From assembly GCA_034509495.1 (NCBI GenBank), contig CM067522.1, forward strand, positions 14,830,168 to 14,894,167: a stretch of DNA of 64,000 nucleotides. Reading direction: 5' to 3'. This DNA comes from Acestrorhynchus altus. Lineage: Eukaryota > Chordata > Actinopteri > Characiformes > Acestrorhynchidae. Of the stretch, positions 24,500 through 36,319 are shown piece by piece; the stretch's first letter is position 1; every line of letters starts with the position of its first letter. A model generated the notes under the pieces. The model was not told the DNA's origin. It saw nothing but the letters and a program-made list of their open reading frames with translations, and made no database searches. The position numbers were made by a program, and so were the translations under genes.

Positions 24500-25630
24500 T
24501 AAGGTCATGTTAAGGTCTGGAAAATGTACAGTAATGGACAAACTTTTTACCCAAAGTTCCGAGCAAAACATCATGCTGTGTAAGAAAGTGTTTAGCCATA
24601 GACTGCAGTGGTTAGAATGCCCATTTGTACCCCTGTCCACTGCAGTTATTGCCTGCAGATACACAACTTTCTAGGCACATCTGAAAGCTCCTAATCTGGG
24701 CAATGTGTGTGTTTTTGCTCAGTTAAACACAACAATATAGTAAAATAAATACAAATACAAATGCAGTCTGATTTTTCAAGCCAAAACACTTGCTGCAACA
24801 CATGGTTTGAAATGTGCTTAGTTGTCTAAAATATTTGAGCAGAGCTTTGTTAGATGGTAAGTGAATAGCAGGTTGTAGCCAGAAAATTGTTTGAGAGAGA
24901 CCTATTGGCCTAAAGACCTGAGTAAACCCTGTCATGGTTCATAATGACCAGACGACACGGTCAGAACATTTCTTTAGAGATCAAGATCAAGGTCTGGGAT
25001 GTACGTTGGACAGTAAGTTCTTGATGCCAACATATTGGATGTAGTAGACATGAAGACATTAGACTCTGACATGGGTCAGATCATTGTGGCCTGACAACTG
25101 ATTCAGAACATTAAGGCTTGTGGGGTGCAACTGGTCAACAGTAGTGAATTCCAACTCATAGTAGTGTAAGAAGAGAGGACCCACAAATTTATCACGACTC
25201 ACTGATGCATAATTGCAATGCAGAACACAAGTCTTAGAGATGGTTATGGGAAGAACAAATAGACAGTGCATCACAACATGCTGTGTATGGAAGTGTCTAA
25301 CCAGAGACTGTTTAGAGTACCCGTTCTAATCCTTGTCCACCATGGAAATTCCTGCAACAAACATGTAGGCATTGATACTGGACATTGGAGCAATGGAAGA
25401 AATGGTCACTTGATCTGACGAGTCCTGTGTTGTTACATCATTTGGGCCGAGTGTGAGTAGGCAGTTTACCAGTGGGATGCGCGAGAGCCACAGTGACTCT
25501 TTCTTGAAACCTGTAAGATCTATAAAATTGGCTGCTACAGTCTTGGTACCAAATACCACAGGACACATTCAAAGATGTAGTTGAGTGAACAGCATGTTAG
25601 GCATATAGGTGTTCCTAATGTTTTGTATCA
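24500..25630 (+). mobile_element. rearranged, degenerate Tc1-like transposon
   Basis: Between about 25065 and 25270 the + strand matches the helix-turn-helix start of a fish Tc1-like element (GGGTCAGATCATTGTGGCC). At 25380-25510 it matches the segment around the first catalytic aspartate (GGAGCAATGGAAGAAATGGT, then TCTGACGAGTCC). At 25540-25625 it jumps to the 3' tail (CCAAATACCACAGGACAC ... GTTCCTAATGTTTTGTA). The central catalytic part is missing. The 24565-24660 part repeats 25270-25350 at lower identity, so a second partial copy lies in front. Confidence 0.65.
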
Positions 25631-25639
25631 TTGCTCATC

Positions 25640-26300
25640 GCTGTTTTTGTAATAGGTGGTGTGTAAACCTTTGTTGGCAACTCATCGTATTAGATACAAT
25701 AAACTAGTCCTTATAGTGTTTACTAATAAAGATCTTTTCAGACATAAATTTATATTTTGATTTTATCCAGAATTGCCACTGAGGTAATAACAGGATCCAG
25801 AAGTAGGATCAGAAGAAGCTCAAAAGCTGGCAAGGCATCCACGCGTTAAGACACAGACCATCTGGCCCATGGACGTGTCGGCCAACCCTCCCCTCTTTTG
25901 GGACACTTGCAAGGCACATGAGAAAGAAAATGAAAGGGCTGAATGGGTCACAACCGGTTTCATACCTTTGGACAGAACACTCAGTCCAGGCCATTATGGT
26001 GTCTTATTTTAGCCTGCAGAATACGTCATGCAACTCTGTCCAAGAGTGCCAGATCGTCTGTTATCTGATGTCTCTCATAGTCTTGGGTATGAGAGAGAGT
26101 GTACTCCTTCATAACTGAGAGATGACCACTTAACACAGTATCCCGTTTCAGATTCTTGCCAGTGTTTGACAATTACAGCCTGCGGGTGCAAGGTCAGTGG
26201 TGTTACCGATAGGCACAGTAAGGGCTTGGCATGGAATCTAGAAGGGGCTTCAAGTTAAGCTCTCTGTCACCTTTTTTCCATCCTCCTTGTAGGCAAGTAA
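25640..26300. other. intronic stretch, no gene seen
   Basis: No exon or repeat recognised. Confidence 0.4.
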
Positions 26301-26625
26301 TATCACCATGTCCGAACTAAACCGAAGCCGCTCAAGACGGGATTAGCTGCAAAGCTATACAAAAGTAAATATCATTTCCTATGGGCTAATAATCTCTTTT
26401 GGCACAAAGTGAGGGTGGAGTGGTCTAGTGTAGGGCACTTCAGTTAAGGACTGCCTCTGATTAAGGGGTGGTTGAGGATGAGGCCTATCAGATAGAGGGC
26501 CCCTTGCCCTGGAAGAGGGGTATATGTTACCTGCCTTGCTAATGCAATTACTTGCACTCGGCCGATTCCTTACATCAGCTGCTGTGTTTGTGGCCCAGTC
26601 AATATCCTGTCCTGAAATCACACAC
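26300..26625. promoter_or_regulatory. candidate conserved non-coding block
   Basis: Non-repetitive, with GGGATTAGCTGC (26339), GGGCTAATAATCTC (26383) and GCTAATGCAATTAC (26538). The opposite-strand open frame has no recognisable domain. Confidence 0.27.
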
Positions 26626-26639
26626 AGAGATGTGGGCTA

Positions 26640-27990
26640 CAGTATCTGTCAGAACAGGCTGAGTTAATGAGAGCTGCACTTGATTCTGCAGAGATGACAT
26701 GTAACCCGATTATATGGGTCTCACTGTGCTGCACTTGGCATTATGTTGTCTTAAAGGCTGGAGCTGCTTAAGGTGAGGAGTCAGAGTGAAAGTTTAATTG
26801 TGACTTGGTGTGCCCCAGTTTGTCTGGGTGGTTGTGAGTGTGTGAGGTAGGTGTAGAGAGTGCACAAGTCATACATTTATTCGTTAATTGATTGTGTGAT
26901 TGCCTACCAGCCATATCTCTTACCGTTGTTGACTGACGTGTGGACACTTTTGGTGTCCTTTCACACTATGGCTGACCCAAGCAGATCAGAAGGTGCTTTT
27001 TTAACAGCCAACATGCTGATGCAATCCACTGTAAACACATTAAACCAATCCCCCCTTGCACTGAGTAAGGGCAAGCAGCTTAGCTAGCCTACATCATATA
27101 CTACACATCTCGACCCAGTGATCCCTTCCTCTCTCCCATTGACACTCACTGACCTTTAGCCAACCATAGACCCAATGGATGACCGAGTTGGTCCAGCTTT
27201 CTCTGCTCTCTGACCTGGACTGGGAGTCAGATGGACCCTCTTTTCTGTAACTCAAAGGCCCTGGGTCCTGGGTCCCGGCCGGTGCCAAAGGTGCGGGTGA
27301 GTGACGTGGCACTCTGGCTGACCCTGGCTCTTGGCACGGCTGCTGATTTAATGGGATTAGCCTGGTAATGCAGACTCTGTGTCTGTTCTTCTCGCTGGGG
27401 CCTTTTTTTAGCCCCAACCTACGGGGTTGTGCCAGCGTTCATGGGGTCGAGGGCAATGCAGCAGAGCAAGCAGGCCGGACGGTGGGGCAGATTGGGATGG
27501 CCACTGATCTGGGTGCCAGGGCAGTGGAGAAGCGCTGGGTGGCAGTGGATGCTCAGGTATGAACATGGAGGGCCAGAGATCCAGTCAAACCCCTGACAAT
27601 GTGCAGTTGTAAATACTGTGACATTTTGCAGTCTAGTCATCACAGTCACAGTCACTCATACATATAATTCTCCAAGCCTAATATAGATGTATCAGATGTG
27701 TATTAGACGCATGCCTGACCTTCCCTGCCTTTCCTGCGCCATGCTCAGGACAGCTTCCAGGTTCCCATGTGTGGCGGTGATTGGCTTTGATAATTGCTCA
27801 GGCGAGCATGTGGAGCAAATCTGCTGTCCGTGCAGCCCAGTGCAAAGCTGCCCAAGACTTAGCCTTCTCACTTAAGTCTCTGCTTCACTTCCAGTTTCTT
27901 TCTTTCTCTTAGCTCCCCAGTCCAAATTTATGGATGTAATGAAAGCATATTTGAAGGCTGACTATAACTTTTTCACGGTATAATATGTAG
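26640..27990. other. intronic stretch, no gene seen
   Basis: Includes a GC-richer part (27180-27600) with opposing open frames but no domain or convincing splice pair. Nothing further recognised. Confidence 0.4.
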
Positions 27991-27994
27991 ATAT

Positions 27995-28300
27995 ATACAG
28001 TGACTAAGCAAAGTATGAGGAACACTACTAATTCGGGGAGGGCCTTCCTTTTGCTCTCAAAACAACTTTTTTTCTTCATGGCATGGATTCTACAAGCTAT
28101 ATCCCTCCTTTGGGGTTCTGGTCCATGTTGCATGATTGCATCATGCAAGTCCTGCAGATTTGTCAGGAGGAGTTTCATGCTGCCAATCTCCATTCTGACG
28201 GCTGATGGGAACATTACCTGAAGCTGCTGTGCCATATCTGCTTGATTTTATGCATTGCTCTGCTGCCACAAAATAGACTTTATTTCGTAACATATTTAAA
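27995..28300 (-). mobile_element. Tc1/mariner-type element fragment
   Basis: ACAGTGACTAAGCAAAGTATGAGGAACAC-type start (27998-28024), then GCATGGATTCTACAAG and GGTTCTGGTCCATGTTGCAT, match one end of a fish DNA transposon I recognise, whose transposase reads on the minus strand. Only the end is present. Confidence 0.5.
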
Positions 28301-28479
28301 TTGGGCGTATATAATTTGCTTACTTCAGAGTGCAACTATTTTTGATGATGAGTGTATTAGATAGAAACCTTTTTTTCTGTTGTTATATGTTGATATATAA
28401 CAGTGGTTGTTTCGATGCACAAATACTGTTTCTTTGAAAATGTGGCTTTTTGGTTCTCAGAATAGTAGGAATTCTCATG

Positions 28480-28730
28480 CTGCTCTTCCCTTTTGTTGCT
28501 GCTTAGCCTTTTTGTCTACCAGTCTGCATCGGAGAACAACCCTCCGCCCTGCTTGGCTGGACCATTTTGTATCGGCCCGAGCCACTCAGCTCCATGACAA
28601 CGGGCCAGCTTTTGAATGGCACAGGTGTGCACAGGCCGCTCCTAGGTCAGTTTGGGCCGGGCCACTTTTGACAGCTCTTCCACATGCGTCAGTGCACAGG
28701 TGCACACACTGAACACCTGTGTGCCCGTGG
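28480..28730. promoter_or_regulatory. candidate conserved non-coding block
   Basis: GC-richer, non-repetitive sequence with a nearly palindromic core (GTGCACAGGTGCACAC near 28692). Low support. Confidence 0.2.
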
Positions 28731-28734
28731 CCTG

Positions 28735-29900
28735 GGGACACAGACGAGCTAGAGTTGCAACATCACTGCTGAAAACAGAGGGGGGAGGCTATGTTTCAAC
28801 ACAAGCAGACGTGTTGTGGCTACCTTGCAGACAACCAGACATCCTTTGCATGTGCAAAACCACATACTAGGGGACATACACTTGATCGCAGGCAAGGGTA
28901 TATGATTAGGTTACCTGCACATGACAGGTTGTTCTTTTGTGAGCACAAGGCTCCTTCAGATTTCGTGTTTTTCGCTAAAATCTGGTCCTTTACTTTTCTC
29001 CTATTCTCCTTTCGATCTAGCTCTCTCTCACTCTCTGTCTCTGTGTCATTATTTGGGAGCGGTTGGTGGGAGATTTGTCAGAATGAGAACGTGACAGACG
29101 GATGTGGCCAGCTTGGCCGGCCAAAAACAATATTTAAACATTTAAATTAGGTTTATCGTAAGCCTGCTCACTTTCACCAAGCAACAGCGAAAGAAATACA
29201 GAAACAGAGTAGATATTAAGTGGATTTATATTCTCTCCACTAATCCCACCACCCTCTCTTTCCCTCTCTGCCACTCTACCCACCGCTCCCTCACTTTTAC
29301 AAACATTGGTCTTGCACAGTCAAGTCCCTGTAATTAGCTAGCATACCAGCCTCATTGGAAAGGTCAAGAACATTTCACTCACAGTTCCTTCTCTCAGTGG
29401 TGGCTCCTGTCTCTTAGAATTGGCCACTTTATTGTCATCTTTTTCAACCGTGGTATTGGTCTCACTGGGTCTCATTCACCAACCATTCTTAAGGAGATAT
29501 TTCTGCTTAAAATCCACTCAGGTAGCTTTCACAAAGACATTCACCAGTGGTTGGGATTTGTCCAGTGTATGAGGACAGCATCATGATGTAGTCTGACTTT
29601 TGTTCAGACTAGTGAATGAGACTCAATGTCTAAATGTTCAAAAGCATTGCTTCTTACATTTAAAGGTAATAAATAGATCATAAAGATGAGACTAATAATT
29701 CACCAACACGGCCATTTATTATTATTCACTAATATTTGCAAAGCTTCAGATTTATCAAAGTTAGTTTAAGCCATGTACATACAAAACTTTTTTGTGCAAA
29801 GTTATAGAAGAACCTCTTTTGATTCTATGAAGAATTATTTGGTTAAAAACGGGGTGTGAACCTTTTGAAGTTTAACCCTCTAATGTCCACAAACTTGCCA
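28735..29900. other. intronic stretch, no gene seen
   Basis: Includes a short CT-rich part (29015-29050). The stretch 29770-29880 carries worn GGTTCTTT-family words (GAAGAACCTCTTTTGATTC). No gene seen. Confidence 0.4.
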
Positions 29901-29904
29901 TCAA

Positions 29905-30045
29905 ATCTTGGTGATAATATGTTGCTGATAATATATTTGCGATAATATCTAAATGATACTATCTTGTTGATTATATCTAGACAGTAATATCTTGGCAATA
30001 ATATCGTAACAATACTATCTTGTTGATAATATATTTGTGATAAGC
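29905..30045. repeat. degenerate AT-rich tandem repeat, unit about 18-20 bp
   Basis: Words such as TTGGTGATAATATGTTGC, TGATAATATATTTGCGATAA, TAATATCTTGGCAATAATAT and TATCTTGTTGATAATATA recur about seven times with drift. Confidence 0.75.
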
Positions 30046-30049
30046 ATAG

Positions 30050-31770
30050 AAATATGGCTCAAACATTTCCTGAATCTTTAGTGTCAGCCCTTTTGATTGT
30101 ATCTTGTCACAAGATAAGAAGAGTTATGAGTCTATGAAGAAATCTTGAGAAATGTCTTCTGCCTCTTGCTGTGTCTAGCTGGTGGATTTGGTTGTCTGTC
30201 ATCTGCCACTTACCTGTAACTGGTGGATTTGTGTGTCAGTCAATGTTTTGTGTGAAACTGACCAGTGGACAGTCAGGAAATTACTACGGACTTACCCATC
30301 TAGTCAGAAAACCTTCAGATTATCTCTTCACACAGTTCTGTAGGTCACGTGGGTCACAGATTTCAGATTGTTCTAAATATTTTTATGTTAAATGTGGATA
30401 TTGTAATTCTCTTAGAACTCAAAGGGTTAAAAAATTAAAAGATAAAGGCACTTCTTACAGTTATTCACACTCACAGATCTCTTTTAATACTTTACACAAC
30501 CAGAAGTGGTTGTTCTAAGACATAGCTGATGGCCCTTTTTGACAAATGTGGAATGAATTCACCTAATTGTGAATTGTTTATAACATCAATAATTTTGTTA
30601 CCAGATAGAACCAAAGAATAATTGGCACAAATTCAGTGGTCTACTGGACTTCCACTGTATGTTGTGCAATGCCCTCCGTTGATGACATATCTTTGTTTGG
30701 TGCAAACGTGGCCGCTACATTGAAGGCCAAAAAAATTGTGAATGGAACCAGTCCTAGATTCAGCATTAAATCAAAAGTCAAAGAAACTATCAAAGAACCC
30801 TTTGAGGCACCTTTAAGGCTATTGTCTGTTTACTAAATATAAAAGTACATATATCTTCTCCATGATTCTGTAGGATCAAGACTGACGACCATATTTTAAT
30901 GTTTCTTTCTTGTAAGGCTTTCACACATCCTACGTACACCCTCTTTAAGAATTGGAAAAGCTCAGCGGACACACACAGACGGGCATGTGTACGCACTTTC
31001 CTATAAAAGCCTCAACCTACCATTATATCTAAAAATTAACTCTCGCCTTTTTCTTGCCATCAAGCCCAATCCAGACCTCCATAAGGAAGACAGAGGAAAT
31101 CAATACTTTTCTATTACGAGCTAACATTTATAAACTTTTATTTAGCTTTTACTCTTCTCCCACCTGCTATTAGATGACTCCATCTCTCTCTTAGTTATGA
31201 TAGGGAGGGTAAAGTGCTCTCAATAAATCACTAAGAAAAGTACAGAAGATTGTCTCCAGTTCACCTGTCCTAGTGTTTCACTAAGTAGAGCGATATCCTG
31301 CACCCTCCACTGTATTGCCATTGGATGGCAGTAATAATAGAAGGGAGACAATAGGTGTAAAAGTACTTGACTCCATTAAGTGAAGCACTTTTTCTGAGCT
31401 ATTTCATCCTGATAGATGTTTGAAAGGGTTATTCACTAATTGTGTCCTGATGTAGTTCCATTGATTGTTAGTGGAGCTTATGGAAGAGAGCAGAGAATTA
31501 TGAACTTCTCAAGTGAGTTAATTTGCCCAGGGCCTTGGGCCAGTGCTCTTGGATTCTTACACTTTCTAACATAACCTCATTTTTATGCTTTAGGCATTGA
31601 TGCAAGTTGATTATTTTGCATATCAGAAGTCCTGATAAAATATTACTACACTTTGGCCAAACCTAGAACACATTTCTGCCAAACAGGGCTTGTAAAAATA
31701 GTGAATTTTGCATTGCTTTTTTTTTTTTCCTTTTTGCATCTTCAGTGCAGAAATACTGTTTGAACACGAA
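30050..31770. other. intronic stretch, no gene seen
   Basis: AT-rich, with no exon recognised. Near 30780-30830 (CAAAGAACCCTTTGAGGCACC) there are GGTTCTTT-family words. Confidence 0.4.
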
Positions 31771-31779
31771 AAAGAGAGT

Positions 31780-31852
31780 CAAGCGAGGGGAGAGAGGGAG
31801 GGAGAGCAAAGGATTAAAAGGCAAGAGAGCGAGAGAGAGAGAGAGAGAGAGA
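31780..31852. repeat. purine-rich tract with (GA)n
   Basis: GA/GGGA-rich tract ending in about 11 GA units. Confidence 0.85.
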
Positions 31853-31854
31853 TC

Positions 31855-32560
31855 CCGGTTGTAGCATCGTAACCCTTCCTCAGTCTTCTGGGCATGCTCG
31901 TTCCTGCTCAGGGGAGAAGGAAAGCGTTCACATCAGATAAAAAATACACAAAACAAGGCTGATAGAAGAGCAAGATCACTGCTCCCCTCCGAGATGGCTG
32001 GGGAAATATGTGCAAGCGCAAACAGTTTGTGAGAAGAGCACAGCTTGAATTAATGCATGAAGTGAAAGAGGGGAAAAAGGAGTGGAATAGATGAGTGAGG
32101 TTATCGGAGGATGAAGGATAGAAGAAAGGATGGATAACACTGATAGGCCTTGGTGCTTGAGCTTTTATCGAAGTATACTTGGGTCACCCCTGTACAGGAC
32201 AGGTCTCAGACGCCTGATATCTAAAACTTGTTTGCAATAAAACACTGTCAGAGTTATCAGACACTGGAACTGACACTGAAACTTAGCCTTGAGTTCTTTT
32301 TCTAGGTTTAGGAGCATTGATAGGTGGGTAGAGTGAGGATTTTCATTCATTTTCTTCCTTGCATAGGCAGGACATTTGACCACTTTCACTCATTTATCAG
32401 CCTTCTTACAATCAGTTAGTCTTGCAGCTGTAGTCAAGGACATGAATACAAGGTTACAAGGTCTGTTTCCAAATAAAAAAATGAACCACTTTCTGCGAAA
32501 AAAAAATAATTGCAAAAGCACTTGGGCAGCTTTTCATGGCTATATTCTGTAGGGTACGAA
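31855..32560. other. intronic stretch, no gene seen
   Basis: No repeat or exon recognised. Confidence 0.4.
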
Positions 32561-32565
32561 ATATA

Positions 32566-33290
32566 CAAGGTGTGTTCAAAAGTATCTAACTTTATTCATA
32601 AAAAAAACTTGTATTCATATACAAGAATATTGCACTGTTCTCCTTCAAGGTAGTCCCTTAGGCTGCAACACACGTCCCCTGGCAGTTCTGCCACTGTCAG
32701 AAACAGCACTGAAGTGCCTCTTTGAGCTGGCCTGTGGCTGATCCATCGCGTTCTGCATGATGTCCTCTGTAGCCCGGAATCTGCACCTTTTTAAGTAGGG
32801 AGCCTGATCTGGTGTGTTGTATTTAGCCAGGAAACTCTGACACTGTGAGCTGCAAACAGCCTGACCTTTGGGCAGTGGGCAGTGGGCATCTCCATCATGA
32901 TAATGCAAACACCCATTCTTCACATTTGATACAGAGTTTCCTTTGCAATGGTTCCATGTGACTGCTTTTTTGTCTGGAAGTGCAGCAGTTTTCAATCACA
33001 AGCCATCAAACACGCCTTTCGGAAACAATTCTGATGAGAATTTCCTGTAGACTGGCATTTCTTTTGCACGATGGCTTTTGGCATGGCCAAATGCAATCAC
33101 TTCTTTTTTACCAATGATTAACATCTGCTTTGTGACCCATTTTCCACACATTGAACAAGATGTTCACTGCACTGTACCACCTCTGTTCAAAGTATGAATC
33201 CTGTCACACAGCTTGCAGGTATGTTAAGCCTGATTATCTGCAAGAGACTTAAGCACTCAATGTGACATTTTTTGTCCAGGGAGCTAACTT
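32566..33290 (-). mobile_element. degenerate mariner-like transposon, minus strand
   Basis: The left boundary contains CAAGGTGTGTTCAAAAGTAT followed by CTAACTTTATTC, like a mariner terminal repeat. The minus-strand frame at 32995-32645 keeps NGCLHYHDGDAHC, FLAKYNTPDQAPYLKR and RFRATEDI. These correspond to the mariner transposase catalytic region (LLHHDNAPCH, then FLAKNNTP, then RRF-T-EEI). The first catalytic HDN motif is altered and a stretch between FLAKYNTP and the arginine-rich part is deleted, so it is dead. The right end is unclear. Confidence 0.7.
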
Positions 33291-33299
33291 TTTATAAAA

Positions 33300-34110
33300 T
33301 TTACAGTTACAGTAAGTATATAATTTACAGTTACTTACAGTTTCACAGCATATTGAATCGTAACCCCTATATCGTGATTTGTATCAAAACACAACCCTAA
33401 TTTCATATTTGTGTATAGTTATACATGATCCTCCAACAAATGTGGTAGCTTTTGCAGCGTTGGACAAGTTTTCCTGTTTGTTTGTTTTTATTATTTATTT
33501 ATTTATTTAGGTCAAAATGTGACCATTTAAAATTCTTTAGATTTCAAAGGATATTTGTTTTGGATGTAAGTAGGACTAACACTGGTAGGAATAGACAAGG
33601 TTGTCGAGTAATCAAGCTAACATTAGCACGGTTGCAACAACCTTTTCCAACCTGCTTCCAACCTGTCTATTTTCAACAGCACAGTCATGCTTATTATTAC
33701 AGCATTTTAACCTTAAAACTCAATCTCTAAACTCATGTCTAAATTAGTTTGGGATTTTATCAGCTGTCTTAAAGGGTTTTCCAACTTCACAACAGCAATT
33801 GCAAAAAATGTGTGAGTGATCAAAGCATTGATAAATCAGTTGTCAGAATTTGGGAATGAATATCTTCTAATGTTTACAGTGACCTTTTCCTTGCACAGAT
33901 GGTTTAAACATGCATGGTCTCTCCAGAAGGTTTGCAAATATGTTTTTGTTTTTCGGTGGTGTTTTTTTTTGTTTGTTTGGTTGTTTTTTTTCCAACTGTA
34001 GGTGTAGCCCTCAGGCAAGTTACTAAAACGCCTGTGGAGTAATGTTTCCAAATGCCTCAGCCTGAGGAACCTCATGATGGAATACATCATCTATAAACCA
34101 GTGCTGCCAT
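33300..34110. other. intronic stretch, no gene seen
   Basis: AT-rich with (TTTA)n-like words at 33488-33511 and T runs at 33962-33991. No exon seen. Confidence 0.4.
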
Positions 34111-34119
34111 CATAACATT

Positions 34120-34345
34120 TTAGAACATCAATCCAATGCGAGCAGCCTGGTTTTGGAGTTGCCAGGGCTCCAGAGGTCAACGCATTGGTAAAGATGTGGA
34201 GAGAAACAAGGATTTAAAGCGCGCCGGCAGTCCAATAACCAAAGGCGCGCGGTAATAAAACTCAAGCCGATTGGGCCGTTTTGGGGAAGGATTGATGGCC
34301 GTCGGTGCTATTGAGGAGAGGGAGGGATTAACGAGGCACTTAAGC
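34120..34345. promoter_or_regulatory. candidate conserved non-coding block
   Basis: Non-repetitive and GC-rich in places. It carries GCGCGCCGGC (34219), CAAAGGCGCGCGGTAATAAA (34240) and CCGATTGGGCCG. CpG-containing words are unusual for this AT-rich intron. Confidence 0.35.
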
Positions 34346-34349
34346 CATG

Positions 34350-35450
34350 GGTAGAGGCGTGGGGGGATGCTATGTTAGTGTGAGGGGGGTTTCAGTTGAA
34401 AGTGAGTCCACAGTGCTTGCTGGATTGCAGTAGTTGCTTTTTGTGTAGAGAGAGAGGGAGAGGGCACCAGCACCCATAAAACACGAAATCGTATCACTTA
34501 GCAGCTGAGTGCAGATAAAGCCGTGTTTGAACTCTGAGACATAAATTACACACAGTAAACAGAACAGAGAGACTTTTATGCAGTGAAATTATGATGAGGG
34601 GTGTCTTTCTGCATTCACACATTTACCGTCTCTCTCATACTTTACTTGTTGTGGACCTGTAAAGTTATTGGAGGGGTTGTAGGTGGACTAAATTTAAAGA
34701 CAAAACATGAAGTCTGGTCTTCGCCATTAAGGTTGTCGTGATTACTCACCATTTACAGGAAAAAAAAACTGAGAGTGAGATGAGAAACATAGTGGGCAGA
34801 TGTTTCCACTAAAGGTGTACTAAGTGATACAAATCAGCAGTCAACATCCTAACCTCCTCTGTTACCTGGAAAACCAGACTAGGGTTAGACTTTGATTTTG
34901 GAGTTTAAGTGCCTTTGCAAGAGTAATGATGTTTAAAAAATATGTGAATCATATCCTTTGACCTTGATAGTCACCAGATTTCAACCATTCAAACACCCAT
35001 AAATGATTTGGGGATTTATTAAAACAGCGCCGTCCACCACACCTTGGCCTTACAATACATAAAGTACTTGGTAAAGCATTTTTAAACTAAAGATTCAAAT
35101 TATTGTGATGCTCCACTGACTTGTAATGGGGAAAATAGTATCGCTCTCATTGCTACTCCAGGCTTGGCAAACTGCTAACTGCACTTTGTAACTCTGGTGA
35201 AGCATGCCAAAAACGCTTGGTAGAACTGCATGATGCAAGTTATATTCATGTATAATACTGTAACATTAGTCTACTACTTCAGTCAACATGCTTATTTCAT
35301 TTTCAGTGTCCACTCTGTAACTCTTAGATTGTCCAGAAATGCATGTGTAAAGCATGTCCCTTAAGGGTGTCTCTGAGTGGAAATTATACTTACAAGAAAA
35401 AAACAATTCTTGCATAATGCTGCGAGAAATTTATTTAACCAAACATATAA
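34350..35450. other. intronic stretch, no gene seen
   Basis: No exon or repeat recognised. Confidence 0.4.
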
Positions 35451-35459
35451 TTTGACCAG

Positions 35460-35640
35460 AGGTGCACAACATTTCATATGATGTTTTTTAAGACCTTATT
35501 CATACTATAGATTTGTTCTGCAAAAACCTTGTCTCCAAAATAGCAACTTTACAGAAAAGAGGGGACGAAGCCTTCTTAACTTTCAGTGTAAGTAAATGAG
35601 AGTCAAGTAATTTGGAGCATTCCTTCATCGTAAAATTCTG
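35460..35640. repeat. dispersed repeat, TCTCCAAAA family, copy 1
   Basis: TGTCTCCAAAATAGCAACTT followed by TACAGAAAAGAGGGG and TTTCAGTGTAAGTAAATGA. Related copies lie at 49040-49160, 55485-55620 and 60060-60125. Confidence 0.55.
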
Positions 35641-36130
35641 AGACTATATAAAGACTGCCAGATTCAAATTCTGTCAAAATGACAGCAAAGATTTGTTAGT
35701 GTTAAGTGATTATTTTCTTGTCAAAAGAATCAGTACATTTTTTATATAATCGATAGTGACAGTCCTGCTTGCCATGCCATGGAAATCTAATGTGGTGTTA
35801 AGACGTTGCCAAAGGGATTCATTCAGCAGACAAAGCCACGCAAACATAATTTCTTATTTATCAGTGTCTTATTGACTGCCAAGTCTGTAAAAATGAACGG
35901 AATGGATTCCTGCGGAGTATTTCAGGAGCACTGCTGTTTAAATTGTCTGTAGTAGTGGCATGGGATACATAGATGTTCCAGTGTGCACCTGTTTGGAACT
36001 CATCTTCTTTCAGAAGGAGCTGTCATTGCCCAGCTGTGATTGCGTTTGGTAAAAGTTGTATATCAGTGAAACAGTTTCTGTAGCTTGTTTCTTTATTCCC
36101 TTCTGTTTTACTCTCTGAAACACTTACTTG
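35641..36130. other. intronic stretch, no gene seen
   Basis: No exon recognised. Confidence 0.4.
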
Positions 36131-36144
36131 TACATGCATACACA

Positions 36145-36310
36145 CATAATATTAGTCAAATGTTTTAGAACACCCCCCCTCCACACACACACACAGAATT
36201 GTTAATAACTGAAATGGCACAAAATTCAGTTAACTTAAATGGTAAAGATGGTAAAAATTAACAGAGAAATAATGAAAATTGTATCAGACTATGTTACTCT
36301 CCACCACAGT
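36145..36310 (+). mobile_element. Tc1-like element end, fragment
   Basis: TAGTCAAATGTTTTAGAACACC then AACTGAAATGGCAC resemble the end of a fish Tc1-like family. A short CA run lies inside. The right side is not traceable. Confidence 0.4.
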
Positions 36311-36319
36311 ATTTAGAAA

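Noticed and set aside
27094..27600. Possible exon in GC-richer DNA
   Set aside because: Opposing open frames without domain, and no convincing pair of splice sites linking to the terminal exon.
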